Shown: positions 1-7,575 of the stretch, piece by piece
Numbering within the stretch: position 1 is the stretch's first letter
Layout of the letters: the number at the start of each line of letters is the position of its first letter
Source of the DNA: Asticcacaulis sp. ZE23SCel15
GTDB taxonomy: Bacteria > Pseudomonadota > Alphaproteobacteria > Caulobacterales > Caulobacteraceae
DNA length: 64,000 nucleotides
Reading direction: 5' to 3'
Assembly: GCF_030505395.1 (NCBI RefSeq)
Contig: NZ_CP130044.1
Coordinates: 2,093,001 to 2,157,000, forward strand
The notes under the pieces: generated by a model
Seen by the model: the letters and a program-made list of their open reading frames with translations, nothing else
Told to the model about the DNA's origin: nothing
Databases searched by the model: none
Translations under genes and position numbers: made by a program

Positions 1-157
1 GGCGCTGATACTGCGACTGCACGTCGGCCCACTTGGCCTTGGTGGCTTCCTGCTTGGTCGGAATGGTGTTAAATCCGCAGGCGGATAAGGTGACGGCGGC
101 GGCGGCCAGTGCGGCAAAGGCCGCGATACGCTTACCCAGTTTAGATGCGAATTGCAT
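1..157 (-). CDS. lemA: LemA family lipoprotein (N-terminal part only)
   Basis: The gene runs off the left edge, so only the first 52 or so residues are visible. They begin with a basic, hydrophobic signal peptide ending in a lipobox (LSAC, Cys27), followed by GFNTIPTKQEATKAKWADVQ and then SQYQRR. This matches the start of LemA proteins, in which a lipid-anchored Cys is followed by a YNTIP-like stretch and a helical domain beginning with QYQRR. LemA proteins are membrane-anchored helical-bundle proteins of unclear function, often next to TPM-domain phosphatase-like genes. A GGGAGCT ribosome-binding site precedes the ATG at 157. The neighbour that could refine the role lies outside the window. 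Confidence 0.85.
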   Translation of the reverse strand, partial: MQFASKLGKRIAAFAALAAAAVTLSACGFNTIPTKQEATKAKWADVQSQYQR

Positions 158-290
158 ATGAAGAGCTCCCTCGAATGCTCATGTGTCAAAGGCGGGCGAT
201 CACCCGCTTTTGGTTATGTGGGTGTTAATACGCGATTTTAAAGAACTACAAAAGAGGATAACGTCATACCTGATGTGCGTGACAGAAAAT

Positions 291-886
291 ATGGCGATCC
301 GGGACATGAGCAAACGGGCTAAGCAAAATTGGAAAATCTGGGCCTATGTCGTGCCGGTCGTAGCCGTGCTGGCGGGCTTTGGTTATGTCGCCTATGACAA
401 CTGGGGCGTTCAGGCCTATCCTGACCCGATCGAGGTCGAGCGTAAGGCGGCTGAGGGGGGGGACTGTCGGCACAGGTACGCATGGCTGAAATCTATGACT
501 ACGGGTTTTCGGTGCCGGTCGATAAGACTGAGGCGGTGCGGTGGTATCGGCTGGCCGCCGAGCAGGGGCATGGCGGATCGCAGTTTATTCTGGCCGAAAA
601 GCTGATGCGCGGGGAAGGCGTCGCGCGCAATGAAACTGAGGCGTTCGCGTGGTATCAAAAGGCCGGTTTTAAGGATCATGCTGTAGCGCGTTTTAAGGCC
701 GCCGATATGTTGGCAAAGGGTGTAGGGACGGACAAAAACCTGCTGCGGGCCTATGTTGAGTTTTCACGTCTGGCCAAGGGCGGCGATCAGAATGCCGCGG
801 TGCGTGCGCAGACGTTGTTTGATCAACTTACGCCGGAGGAAAAGGCTAAGGCGGAAGGGTATCTGGCGGAAGCAAAAGCCGAATAA
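291..886 (+). pseudogene. Membrane-anchored Sel1-repeat protein, frameshifted in a G8 tract
   Basis: Two overlapping reading frames encode the two halves of one protein. The first half, in the frame of the ATG at 291, has a basic start, one membrane segment (about residues 14-34, WAYVVPVVAVLAGFGYV) and the beginning of a Sel1 repeat ending AAEGG. The second half continues as LSAQVRMAEIYDYG and carries further Sel1 repeats (EAVRWYRLAAEQGHGGSQF; EAFAWYQKAGF) to the stop at 886. The frames meet at a run of eight G (455-462). One extra G would join them as EGGGLSAQVR. Sel1 repeats form alpha-solenoids that mediate protein contacts. The start is uncertain (273, 291 or 306). Whether this is a true mutation, a slippery phase-variable tract or a sequencing error cannot be decided here. 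Confidence 0.75.
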
Positions 887-908
887 ACCGGTTCACTTAT
901 TCGTATGT

Positions 909-1038
909 GTTGGCCCCCCTCCGTCCGCTTCGCGTCCACCTCCCCGAGTAAACTGGGGGAGTATAAATGTCTAAACTTATACTCCCCCGGCGTGCCGGGG
1001 GAGGTGGCAGCCCGGTAGGGCTGACGGAGGGGGGCTAA
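909..1038. repeat. Inverted pair of GC-rich intergenic palindromic repeats (copy 1)
   Basis: Two arms containing CCCCCTCCGTC and CCACCTCCCC face each other around a centre in which GGGGGAGTATAA is followed ten bases later by TTATACTCCCCC. The same arms recur many times in the window, always at gene ends. No coding potential is evident. It fills most of the gap between the Sel1 gene and the GNAT gene. Confidence 0.8.
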
Positions 1039-1073
1039 CGCAGGCGTCCGTTCCTCCACCATCGCTATCCTTT

Positions 1074-1118
1074 TGCCCCTCACCCCTAGCCCTCTCCCCT
1101 CGAGCAGGGAGAGGGAAA
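1074..1118. repeat. GC-rich repeat, CCCTCACCCCTAGCCCTCTCCCC type
   Basis: The sequence reads CCCCTCACCCCTAGCCCTC then TCCCCTCGAGCAGGGAGAGG, forming a short hairpin. A second form of the same unit lies at 32998-33044 in the opposite orientation, and a shorter one at 49364-49396. It sits just past the end of the acetyltransferase gene. Confidence 0.7.
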
Positions 1119-1146
1119 AGTGAGCAAATTCAGTCACGCTTACAGC

Positions 1147-1701
1147 CTACAACGCCTTGGTCATGATATAGTCGGTAAAGTCAAACGGGCCCATGCGTAC
1201 CGGCACTTCGGTTATGACCTGAAGGCCGTTATATTTGTAATAGTCGATGGCCTTTTCGTTACCCTTATTGACATAGAGCGACAGGTGCGTGGCGGGTGCG
1301 AAGTGCTCAAGCGCCTTCTGCATCAACGCCTTGCCCAGCCCCAGCCCCTGATATTCCGGTAGGATATAGAGCTTCTTGATCCACAGGGTCGAGCCGTCCT
1401 TATAGGCCGAGGCAAAGCCCGTATCGACCGGCGGCTCACCGGGAACGGCGTAGCTGATGATCCAGAATACATGCCCCAGTTCGTCCATGTCCTGCTCCAG
1501 CGTATCGAGCGCATAAATCTGCGCCAGCATGGTGTCGATCTGGTGCGGGGCGATAACGCCGTCATAGCTGTTGGGCCATATCCGTTGGGCCAGAGATTGC
1601 ACGATATAAAGTTCATCGGCCTTGATCTGACGGATATGTGTGCGCCCGGGTGCCGGACGGCTTACGGGCTTTTGGCGGGTATTGGTGGCGTTTCCTGTCA
1701 T
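1147..1701 (-). CDS. GNAT family N-acetyltransferase
   Basis: This 184-residue protein has the GNAT fold signature. A strand LWIKKLYILPEYQG leads into the acetyl-CoA pyrophosphate loop QGLGLGKALM (about residues 118-127), and a later segment LYVNKGNEKAIDYYKYNGL is the usual motif B with N and Y positions. It would transfer an acetyl group from acetyl-CoA to an amine. The acceptor cannot be predicted. The first 20 residues are basic and probably disordered, so a later start is possible. It is transcribed alone, with the ald terminator upstream and a repeat element downstream. An AATCAA/TTGATT inverted repeat lies in its promoter region. Confidence 0.85.
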   Translation of the reverse strand: MTGNATNTRQKPVSRPAPGRTHIRQIKADELYIVQSLAQRIWPNSYDGVIAPHQIDTMLAQIYALDTLEQDMDELGHVFWIISYAVPGEPPVDTGFASAYKDGSTLWIKKLYILPEYQGLGLGKALMQKALEHFAPATHLSLYVNKGNEKAIDYYKYNGLQVITEVPVRMGPFDFTDYIMTKAL

Positions 1702-1762
1702 GCGGCGGCCTTATAAAGATTTATGGGCTCTGTTATTGGCGTGGAGACCGACTATAAATCAA

Positions 1763-1778
1763 AATCAACCGATTGATT
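1763..1778. promoter_or_regulatory. Candidate operator upstream of the GNAT gene
   Basis: A perfect AATCAA-CCGA-TTGATT inverted repeat lies about 60 bases upstream of the acetyltransferase ATG in an AT-rich stretch. It could bind a regulator, but no matching regulator gene is adjacent. Confidence 0.3.
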
Positions 1779-1796
1779 AGCTGTAAAATGCACATG

Positions 1797-1836
1797 AAAA
1801 AGGACGCTCGAACGGGGGGCGGTTCGAGCGTCCTTT
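1797..1836 (-). terminator. Rho-independent terminator of ald
   Basis: A perfect 15-base-pair stem (AAAGGACGCTCGAAC with GTTCGAGCGTCCTTT) encloses an eight-base loop. Read on the minus strand it ends in a run of T, so it fits the end of the alanine dehydrogenase transcript. Confidence 0.85.
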
Positions 1837-1924
1837 GGGGTAAAGCGCGTTTGGCGCTCTACGCAGGAGCGGAGACTGCAAGGGGGAAGAACAGTCGCAT
1901 CGCTCGTAGACCTGATATGGGGCT

Positions 1925-3037
1925 TCAGGTCGCGGTTTCAAGTCCGCTATAGGCAAGATTTAAGGCGTCTGCCACCGCGCGGTGGGTGATCTTTCCGCCT
2001 TGAATATTAAGGCCTGCGCGCAGGTGAGGATCGCTGGACAAGGCCCCTGCGACACCCTGCCGCACCATCTTGAGCACAAAAGGCAAGGTCGCGTTATTCA
2101 AAGCCAGAGCCGATGTGCGCGCCACAGCACCCGGCATATTGGTGACGCAGTAATGGACGACGCCGTCTTCGATATAGATCGGATCCTGATGCGAGGTCGG
2201 GCGCGAGGTTTCAAAACAGCCGCCCTGATCGATGGCGATATCAACCATGACTGCACCTGTCTTCATCGACTTGACCATATCGCGGGTAACCAGCTTAGGG
2301 GCCGCCGCGCCGGGGATCAGCACGGCCCCGATAACGAGGTCAGCCTCCCTGACGGCGGCGGCAATGGCGGCCTTTGAGGCGTAGGCGGTTTTGATGCGCC
2401 CCTGATAGGTTTGGTCGATCTCGATCAGCTTATGGGCGGAGATATCAAGCACGGTGACATCCGCATGAAGGCCCACCGCCATCTGGGCGGCATTGAGGCC
2501 GGCAACCCCGCCGCCGATGATCACGACCTTGCCCGGTGCCACCCCCGGCACCCCGCCCAACAGGACGCCGCGCCCGCCATAAGCCTTATGCAGATAAACG
2601 GCCCCGACCTGAACCGACAGCCGCCCTGCCACTTCGGACATGGGGCGCAGCAGAGGCAGGCCCCCTTGCGGCTCGGTCACGGTCTCATAGGCGATGCAGG
2701 TCGCTCCCGACGCCATCAGGGCCTGGGCCTGCGGTTTATCGGCGGCCAGATGCAGGTAGGTGAACAGGGTTTGATGGGGGTGCAGGCGGGCACATTCGTG
2801 AATCTGTGGCTCCTTGACCTTGACGATCAGGTCACCGACGGCGAAAACCTCTTCGGCGGTGGCGACAATGATCGCACCGGCGGCCAGATAGTCCTTATCC
2901 GAAAAGCCAATGGCGGCACCACTTTGCGTTTCCGCATAGACTTGATGGCCGTGGTGGGTAAGCTCCGCCACCGAATCCGGTACTAAGCCCACCCGGTATT
3001 CGTGGTTTTTGATTTCCTTCGGAACGCTGATTTTCAT
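1925..3037 (-). CDS. ald: Alanine dehydrogenase
   Basis: This 370-residue protein has the normal family length. It starts with the conserved MKISVPKEIKNHEYRVGLVP segment and carries the NAD-binding Rossmann loop VVIIGGGVAGLNAAQMA (about residues 170-187). The enzyme reversibly converts L-alanine, NAD and water to pyruvate, ammonia and NADH in the cytoplasm, so it links alanine use to nitrogen and carbon supply. It is divergent from an Lrp/AsnC regulator 141 bases away, the common arrangement in which the regulator activates ald in response to alanine. A strong hairpin follows the gene. All family motifs appear intact. Confidence 0.95.
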   Translation of the reverse strand: MKISVPKEIKNHEYRVGLVPDSVAELTHHGHQVYAETQSGAAIGFSDKDYLAAGAIIVATAEEVFAVGDLIVKVKEPQIHECARLHPHQTLFTYLHLAADKPQAQALMASGATCIAYETVTEPQGGLPLLRPMSEVAGRLSVQVGAVYLHKAYGGRGVLLGGVPGVAPGKVVIIGGGVAGLNAAQMAVGLHADVTVLDISAHKLIEIDQTYQGRIKTAYASKAAIAAAVREADLVIGAVLIPGAAAPKLVTRDMVKSMKTGAVMVDIAIDQGGCFETSRPTSHQDPIYIEDGVVHYCVTNMPGAVARTSALALNNATLPFVLKMVRQGVAGALSSDPHLRAGLNIQGGKITHRAVADALNLAYSGLETAT

Positions 3038-3075
3038 GAGCGGCCTCCTGTCGGTTTCCAGTGATTATAGCCTGT

Positions 3076-3139
3076 TGTGATCACAGTGTTATTTTGTTGA
3101 TAATGATACGAAAACCGTAAGATGTTTTTGCAAATTTGC
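3076..3139. promoter_or_regulatory. ald/lrp divergent control region with two palindromes
   Basis: The gap between ald and its regulator contains two perfect 10-base palindromes, TGTGATCACA (3076-3085) and GCAAATTTGC (3130-3139), in an otherwise AT-rich stretch. Lrp-type regulators bind several sites in such divergent promoters. Which palindrome is the operator is an inference. Confidence 0.4.
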
Positions 3140-3178
3140 AGCTTGAATTGCCAAGTTGCGCCAGATATTCTCAAAAAC

Positions 3179-3643
3179 ATGGCCAATGCCGATAAATTTT
3201 CCGATCTCGATTCCTTCGACCGCGAACTGATTAAGGTTTTGCGGGCGGATGCACGCGCCACGGCGGCGGAACTGGGCGAAAAGGTGGGTTTAAGCCCATC
3301 GGCAGCCCACCGCCGCGTCAAGATTTTAGAGCAGCGCGGCATCATCACCGGCTACCGCGCCGTCATCGCTGAAAATGTGCAGGGCAAGCAGGGGACGGTG
3401 TTTGTCCACGTCACCTTGCAGGATCAGCGCCGTGAGACGTTTGAGAAGTTCGAGAAGGTCGCCTTAACCTGCGCGCCGATCGAAGAATGTCACCTGATGT
3501 CGGGAGAAGCCGATTATCTGCTGAAAATCGTCCTGCGCGACAGCCTGTCCTATGAGGATGTCCACCGTGATGTGCTGTCGACCATGCCGGGGGTCTCCAA
3601 GCTGGTGTCGCAGTTTTCGATCCGCACCGTGAAGATGCTTTAG
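3179..3643 (+). CDS. Lrp/AsnC family regulator, probably of ald
   Basis: This protein of about 154 residues starts at MANADKFSDLDSFDRELIKV. An N-terminal helix-turn-helix (TAAELGEKVGLSPSAAHRRVKILEQRG split over about residues 29-56) is followed by the RAM/AsnC ligand domain (VFVHVTLQDQ ... EECHLMSGEADYLLKI ... VSKLVSQFSIRTV). Such proteins form octamers whose DNA binding changes with an amino acid ligand. The divergent position next to ald suggests it senses alanine and controls ald and itself. An upstream in-frame ATG at 3122 would add 19 residues that do not resemble the family and would overlap a palindrome, so I chose 3179. Confidence 0.9.
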   Translation: MANADKFSDLDSFDRELIKVLRADARATAAELGEKVGLSPSAAHRRVKILEQRGIITGYRAVIAENVQGKQGTVFVHVTLQDQRRETFEKFEKVALTCAPIEECHLMSGEADYLLKIVLRDSLSYEDVHRDVLSTMPGVSKLVSQFSIRTVKML

Positions 3644-3671
3644 CTTATAGCGGCGGATAAGATTTACATTT

Positions 3672-3846
3672 CACCTCCACTCCTCCCTATTGCGCAGCAA
3701 TGGGGAGGTGGCAGCCCGTCAGGGCTGACGGAGGGGGATTCTTCTTACTTAAACTTATCCGCCTGAGTGCTCACAGTGACAGCGCTGCCCCCCTCCGTCT
3801 CGTCGCTAACGCTCCGATCCACCTCCCCATCTGCGATAGGGAGGAG
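3672..3846. repeat. Inverted pair of GC-rich intergenic repeats (copy 2)
   Basis: The left arm has CTCCCTATTGCGCAGCAATG then GGGAGGTGGC and CTGACGGAGGGGG. The right arm begins CCCCCCTCCGTC and ends CCACCTCCCC and GGGAGGAG. It fills the convergent gap between the Lrp-type gene and the DUF1365 gene and may act as a bidirectional transcription end. Confidence 0.8.
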
Positions 3847-3851
3847 AAAGA

Positions 3852-4673
3852 TCACCCGACTGAGGCCGAAGATTTCGCCGTCGGCGGTTTGGGGCGGTAC
3901 GTGATCCCTTTCAGCCAGATTTTCAGCGCTTCCCAATGTATGCCGGCCATCACCCCCAGCGTCATCAGCGGCAGGGCAAGAAACTGCTGCATCAGGGCTT
4001 TATCGCTCAAGGCCTCGCGCTTGGCCGTAAAGGCCGCCAGCAGCATATTCTCCCCCTTTTGCCGCAGCATGATCTTGAGTGCAAAGGTCTCATCAGGGGC
4101 CGTCAGGTCAAAATCATAGCTCATATCCATGTCCATGAACGGTGACACATGCAGCCGTTTGGCGCTGCGCTGATGGATGTGGCGGGTGTGGGGCTCAACC
4201 GGCAAAACATAAGAATGGCGGTCGCCAAAGGTGTTGTTGACCTCATAGACCACTGAGCGGATCTGGCCATCCGGGGCCTGCACGAAATAGAGGCTGATCG
4301 GGTTGAACACATAGCCCAGCACCCGCGGCATGGTCAGCAGAAACAGCCGGTCGCCGCCTTGGTACATGTCGCGTGATTTCAGATGGCGCACCACGCGATC
4401 TTTGAGCGGTCGGGTTGTGTCGTCCTGATCCGGGCCGTGGTCGGCCTCATGGAAACTGAGCCAGCCAAACCGGTTCAGCGATAGCCATTTCAGGGGTTTA
4501 AGGTCGGCGTCCAGATGATCCAGATCGAGCAGCACCTGAAACACCTTATAGCTCAGCCGGTGTGATTTCGGCGCATAGCGGACATGCAGCACATCCCCCG
4601 CATAAAGACCTACGGCCAGCGCATCTGGCCGGTTGATTTTATGCTCAGCAGGGGCGGGGAAGGGCGCGTTCAT
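3852..4673 (-). CDS. DUF1365 family protein
   Basis: This 273-residue protein belongs to the DUF1365 family. Recognisable stretches are LYAGDVLHVRYAPKSHRLSY near the start, LLTMPRVLGYVFNPISLYF (about residues 117-135) and the VVYEVNNTFGDRHSYVLP region. The biochemical role is not established. Genes of this family are typically found with a flavin amine-oxidase-like gene, a cyclopropane-synthase-like methyltransferase and a ChrR-controlled sigma factor, exactly as here. Only four bases separate it from the oxidoreductase stop codon, so the two form one operon read from the ECF-type promoter at 6150-6179. A role in modifying membrane fatty acids is an inference from context. Confidence 0.85.
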   Translation of the reverse strand: MNAPFPAPAEHKINRPDALAVGLYAGDVLHVRYAPKSHRLSYKVFQVLLDLDHLDADLKPLKWLSLNRFGWLSFHEADHGPDQDDTTRPLKDRVVRHLKSRDMYQGGDRLFLLTMPRVLGYVFNPISLYFVQAPDGQIRSVVYEVNNTFGDRHSYVLPVEPHTRHIHQRSAKRLHVSPFMDMDMSYDFDLTAPDETFALKIMLRQKGENMLLAAFTAKREALSDKALMQQFLALPLMTLGVMAGIHWEALKIWLKGITYRPKPPTAKSSASVG

Positions 4674-4677
4674 TCAA

Positions 4678-6120
4678 CTACTCGGCAGCTATATCAGCCG
4701 TATAATCGGCCGGTTTGGGCCGCCACGCAATACGGCTTTGGGCCGGATCAAACGCCCACGGACGTTTCATCCCGCTTAAAGCCTCTGCCACCGCCAACCC
4801 GGATTGCAGACCATCTTCGTGAAAGCCATGACCCATCCACGCCCCGCAGAACCATGTCCGGCGCACGCCCTGAATAAGCCCAATATGCTGCTGAGACTTC
4901 AAGGCGCGGGCATTAAACAGCGGGTGGTCAAACTCGGCCACCGATATGATTTTGGCCGGATCAACCGGCGTGACCGGATTGAGGGTCACAAAATAATCGG
5001 TATCGGTGTTCAGGTTCTGAAGCCGGTTCATCCAGTAGCTGACGCACAACTGTCTGTCATGGTCCGCGCCCTTACCAATATAGTTCCAGCTTGACCAGGC
5101 ATGGCGGCGCTTGGGCATCAGCTTCGCATCGGTATGCAGGACAACCGTGTTGGGCGTATAGCTGATGCCGCCTAAGATATCGGTTTCCATGTCATCGGGG
5201 TCACCGAGCATGGCCAGCGTATCAGGCGTGTGGCTGGCGAAAATCACATGATCAAAGCGGTGAGCGCGGTCTTGCTCATCGATCACGATCACTTCGCGCT
5301 CATGGCGGATCACGGTTCGGATGGCGGTGTTGGTTTTGATGCGGTCTGTGAACGTCGCCGTCAGTTTTTCGACATAGGCCTGAGAACCATTGGTCACCGT
5401 GCGCCACGGCACGCGGTCTTTCAGGCGCAGCAGGCCGTGATTTTCAAAAAAGGCGATAAACGCCTTGAGCGGATAGTCCATGATCTCGCGCGCCGAGGTT
5501 GACCAGATCGCTGCCGCTTGTGGCAGAAGATGATCATCGATAAACGCCCGGCCATAGCGTTTATCGGTCAGGTACTCGCCCAAAGTATAGCTGTCGGAGG
5601 TCAGGGCCTTGGTATCAATCGGCGCGTGTTTGTAAAAGCGCATGATATCGCTAAGCAGGCTCAAAAACCGGGGACGGATCAGGTTGCGGCGCTGAGCAAA
5701 CAGGCCATTGAGGCTGGTTGAGGCATACTCCAGGTGCCCGGGCCCGTCCTGATCGATGCTGACGCCAAACGACATATCGGACGGCTCATGGGCCACGCCC
5801 AAATGCTCAAACAAGGCCAATAAATTAGGATAGCAAGGATTGTTAAAGACAATAAAGCCCATGTCGATCCACAGCGGGGTATCGGTCGTACCAGCATTAA
5901 AGCTGTGGGAATGGCCACCGGGGCGGTCGGATTTTTCAAATACCGTCAGGTCGTAACGATCTTTCAGCATCCACGCTGCCGACAGCCCGGCGATGCCGGT
6001 GCCGATGATGGCGACCCTTTGACGATCCTCGCCCAGCGGCATACGGCTAAAGCTGAAATCAGCGTGCGGGCCATGCGGGTCAAACGGCTTGATAGGATCA
6101 TAGATATGGCTGTCGGACAT
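4678..6120 (-). CDS. FAD-dependent amine-oxidase-like oxidoreductase
   Basis: This 480-residue protein has an FAD-binding Rossmann motif, VAIIGTGIAGLSAAWML (about residues 36-52), followed by the FEKSDRPGGHSHSF segment typical of flavin amine oxidase/desaturase-like proteins. It starts the operon with the DUF1365 gene and is divergent from the ECF sigma factor. Related genes in Rhodobacter have been linked to the singlet-oxygen response and to methylated or furan fatty acids (from memory). The substrate here would then be a membrane acyl chain, but this is an inference. No export signal is seen, so it is probably cytoplasmic or membrane-associated. The minus-strand promoter with TGATCC and TATAGG lies about 30 bases upstream of the ATG. 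Confidence 0.85.
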   Translation of the reverse strand: MSDSHIYDPIKPFDPHGPHADFSFSRMPLGEDRQRVAIIGTGIAGLSAAWMLKDRYDLTVFEKSDRPGGHSHSFNAGTTDTPLWIDMGFIVFNNPCYPNLLALFEHLGVAHEPSDMSFGVSIDQDGPGHLEYASTSLNGLFAQRRNLIRPRFLSLLSDIMRFYKHAPIDTKALTSDSYTLGEYLTDKRYGRAFIDDHLLPQAAAIWSTSAREIMDYPLKAFIAFFENHGLLRLKDRVPWRTVTNGSQAYVEKLTATFTDRIKTNTAIRTVIRHEREVIVIDEQDRAHRFDHVIFASHTPDTLAMLGDPDDMETDILGGISYTPNTVVLHTDAKLMPKRRHAWSSWNYIGKGADHDRQLCVSYWMNRLQNLNTDTDYFVTLNPVTPVDPAKIISVAEFDHPLFNARALKSQQHIGLIQGVRRTWFCGAWMGHGFHEDGLQSGLAVAEALSGMKRPWAFDPAQSRIAWRPKPADYTADIAAE

Positions 6121-6149
6121 GCACGGGCCTCACGGTTAGACTTACTCAA

Positions 6150-6179
6150 CCTATACGCCGCCCTCTCGCGCATGGATCA
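6150..6179 (-). promoter_or_regulatory. ECF (RpoE/ChrR-type) promoter for the oxidoreductase operon
   Basis: On the minus strand the sequence is TGATCC (6179-6174), 18 bases, then TATAGG (6155-6150). TGATCC with this spacing is the -35 signature I recall for sigma factors paired with ChrR in alphaproteobacteria. The position, 30 bases before the ATG at 6120, fits. Confidence 0.7.
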
Positions 6180-6204
6180 AGGCGCGTATTTTTTTACGCT
6201 TGCG

Positions 6205-6234
6205 TGATCCGGCTGAAATCTAATGCCGTACTAA
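6205..6234 (+). promoter_or_regulatory. ECF promoter for the sigma factor operon (autoregulation)
   Basis: TGATCC (6205-6210), 18 bases, then TACTAA (6229-6234). It has the same -35 and the same spacing as the divergent promoter on the other strand. Transcription would begin near 6241, so a sigma-factor start at 6204, inside the -35 box, is very unlikely. Confidence 0.65.
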
Positions 6235-6239
6235 CCGTC

Positions 6240-6917
6240 ATGAAACAGCGCATGTCGACCCTGACCCTGGACCCCGACGCCTTCACCGCGGAAGGGTTTG
6301 ACGTGCGACCTCAGATTGGCGCATCATACATTATGTCTCATGACGACCTGCGTGCCGCCACGGTAGAGGCCCTGATCCTTAAAATCGCCGTTGATCGCGA
6401 CCGGGCGGCCTATGCGCGTCTGTTTTCGCAATTCGCCCCAAAGCTCAAAGCCTTCATGATGGGGCGCGGGATGAATGCGAGTGAGGCCGAAGATCTGGCG
6501 CAAGACACACTTTTGAATGTCTGGCGCAAGGCCCATTATTTTGATCCGCACAAGGCGCAAGGCTCGACATGGATCTATGCCATTGCTCGCAATCTGCGCA
6601 TTGATAATCTACGTAAGCTACAGCGCGTCAAGGAATTGCCCGAAGACCTGTGGGCGCCGGAGCCTGACCGGGCCGCCGATGACGCGGTGATCACCGCTCA
6701 GTCGGTAAAGTCCATGGCCGCCCTGATGCAGAACCTGCCGCCTGAACAGATGGAAGTCATCCGGCTGTCATTTTTTGAAGACCTGTCCCACGGTGAAATC
6801 GCCGCCGCCCTGTCGATACCGCTGGGCACCGTTAAATCGAGACTGCGTCTGGCCATGATGCGCCTCAAAAACGCCTATGAAGCCTCGCTCGCCAAAGACC
6901 CTGTGTTAAGATCATGA
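6240..6917 (+). CDS. rpoE: ECF sigma factor, RpoE/ChrR-associated group
   Basis: The protein has the two sigma domains. Region 2 contains YARLFSQFAPKLKAFM ... ASEAEDLAQDTLLNVWRKA and GSTWIYAIARNLRIDNLRK. Region 4 contains LPPEQMEVIRLSFFEDLSHG and AAALSIPLGTVKSRLRLAM. It would direct RNA polymerase to TGATCC promoters, including the two in the gap upstream. It overlaps the ChrR gene by four bases, the classic sigma/anti-sigma arrangement. The start is uncertain: ATG at 6240, 6252 and 6333 are all in frame, none has a clear ribosome-binding site, and the inferred transcription start is at about 6241. A leaderless start or the ATG at 6333, just ahead of the sigma domain, are both possible. Confidence 0.9.
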   Translation: MKQRMSTLTLDPDAFTAEGFDVRPQIGASYIMSHDDLRAATVEALILKIAVDRDRAAYARLFSQFAPKLKAFMMGRGMNASEAEDLAQDTLLNVWRKAHYFDPHKAQGSTWIYAIARNLRIDNLRKLQRVKELPEDLWAPEPDRAADDAVITAQSVKSMAALMQNLPPEQMEVIRLSFFEDLSHGEIAAALSIPLGTVKSRLRLAMMRLKNAYEASLAKDPVLRS

Positions 6918-7573
6918 GTAGCGTTATGCACCACCCCGCCACTGAACTTTTGCTGGATTACCACAACGGCCGGATGCCGCGCGGGCAGGGCCTGACCGTG
7001 CGCGCCCATGTGGAGGCCTGTGCGGAATGTCGCGCCCAACTGCGGCTGTTTGACGTGATCGGCGCGGCCTTGCTTGAGGACACGGACGGCATTGAGATGT
7101 CAGCCGATGCGCTCGATCTGGCGCTGGCGCGCATTGAGCGGCCGGAAGAACGCGTGGCCCAGCCCATTGCTAAGCCCGCCAAGCCTAAGCCTTACCTTGA
7201 AGGGATCGCCCTTCCGGCGGGCCTGACAGCGCAGGACTTCAAGTCGCGTTACTGGGCCGCCCCCGGTGTTTGGATTGCCTCGCTGGATAATGAAACCGAC
7301 GGTGCGCACACCTATCTGATGGGCGTTAAGGGCGGCATGAACATGCCCGACCATGACCATAAGGGCCTTGAACTGACCGTCGTGCTGACCGGGCGTTTTT
7401 CTGATGTTGGCGGGGATTATCTGCCCGGCGATCTGGTGGCGCAGGCACCGGGCGATATTCACGCTCCGGCGATTGCGGGCGGGCAGGAGTGCATCTGCCT
7501 GATTTCGGCCTTGGCGCCGATTGCGCCCAAGACCTTGCTGGGTAAGCTGCTTAAACCGTTTGCGCGGATTTAG
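6914..7573 (+). CDS. chrR: ChrR-type zinc anti-sigma factor with cupin domain
   Basis: The 219-residue protein shows both metal sites of ChrR. The N-terminal anti-sigma domain has His6/His7 and the HxxxCxxC motif (His32, Cys36, Cys39). The C-terminal cupin has His147, His149, Glu153 and His183 (PDHDHKGLELTVV ... GDIHAP). The spacing equals what I recall for the Rhodobacter ChrR zinc ligands (H-x-H-x3-E, then His 30 residues on). ChrR binds and inhibits its sigma factor until singlet oxygen or organic peroxides trigger release. It overlaps the sigma gene by four bases, so translation is coupled. Confidence 0.92.
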   Translation: MSSVMHHPATELLLDYHNGRMPRGQGLTVRAHVEACAECRAQLRLFDVIGAALLEDTDGIEMSADALDLALARIERPEERVAQPIAKPAKPKPYLEGIALPAGLTAQDFKSRYWAAPGVWIASLDNETDGAHTYLMGVKGGMNMPDHDHKGLELTVVLTGRFSDVGGDYLPGDLVAQAPGDIHAPAIAGGQECICLISALAPIAPKTLLGKLLKPFARI

Positions 7574-7575
7574 AG

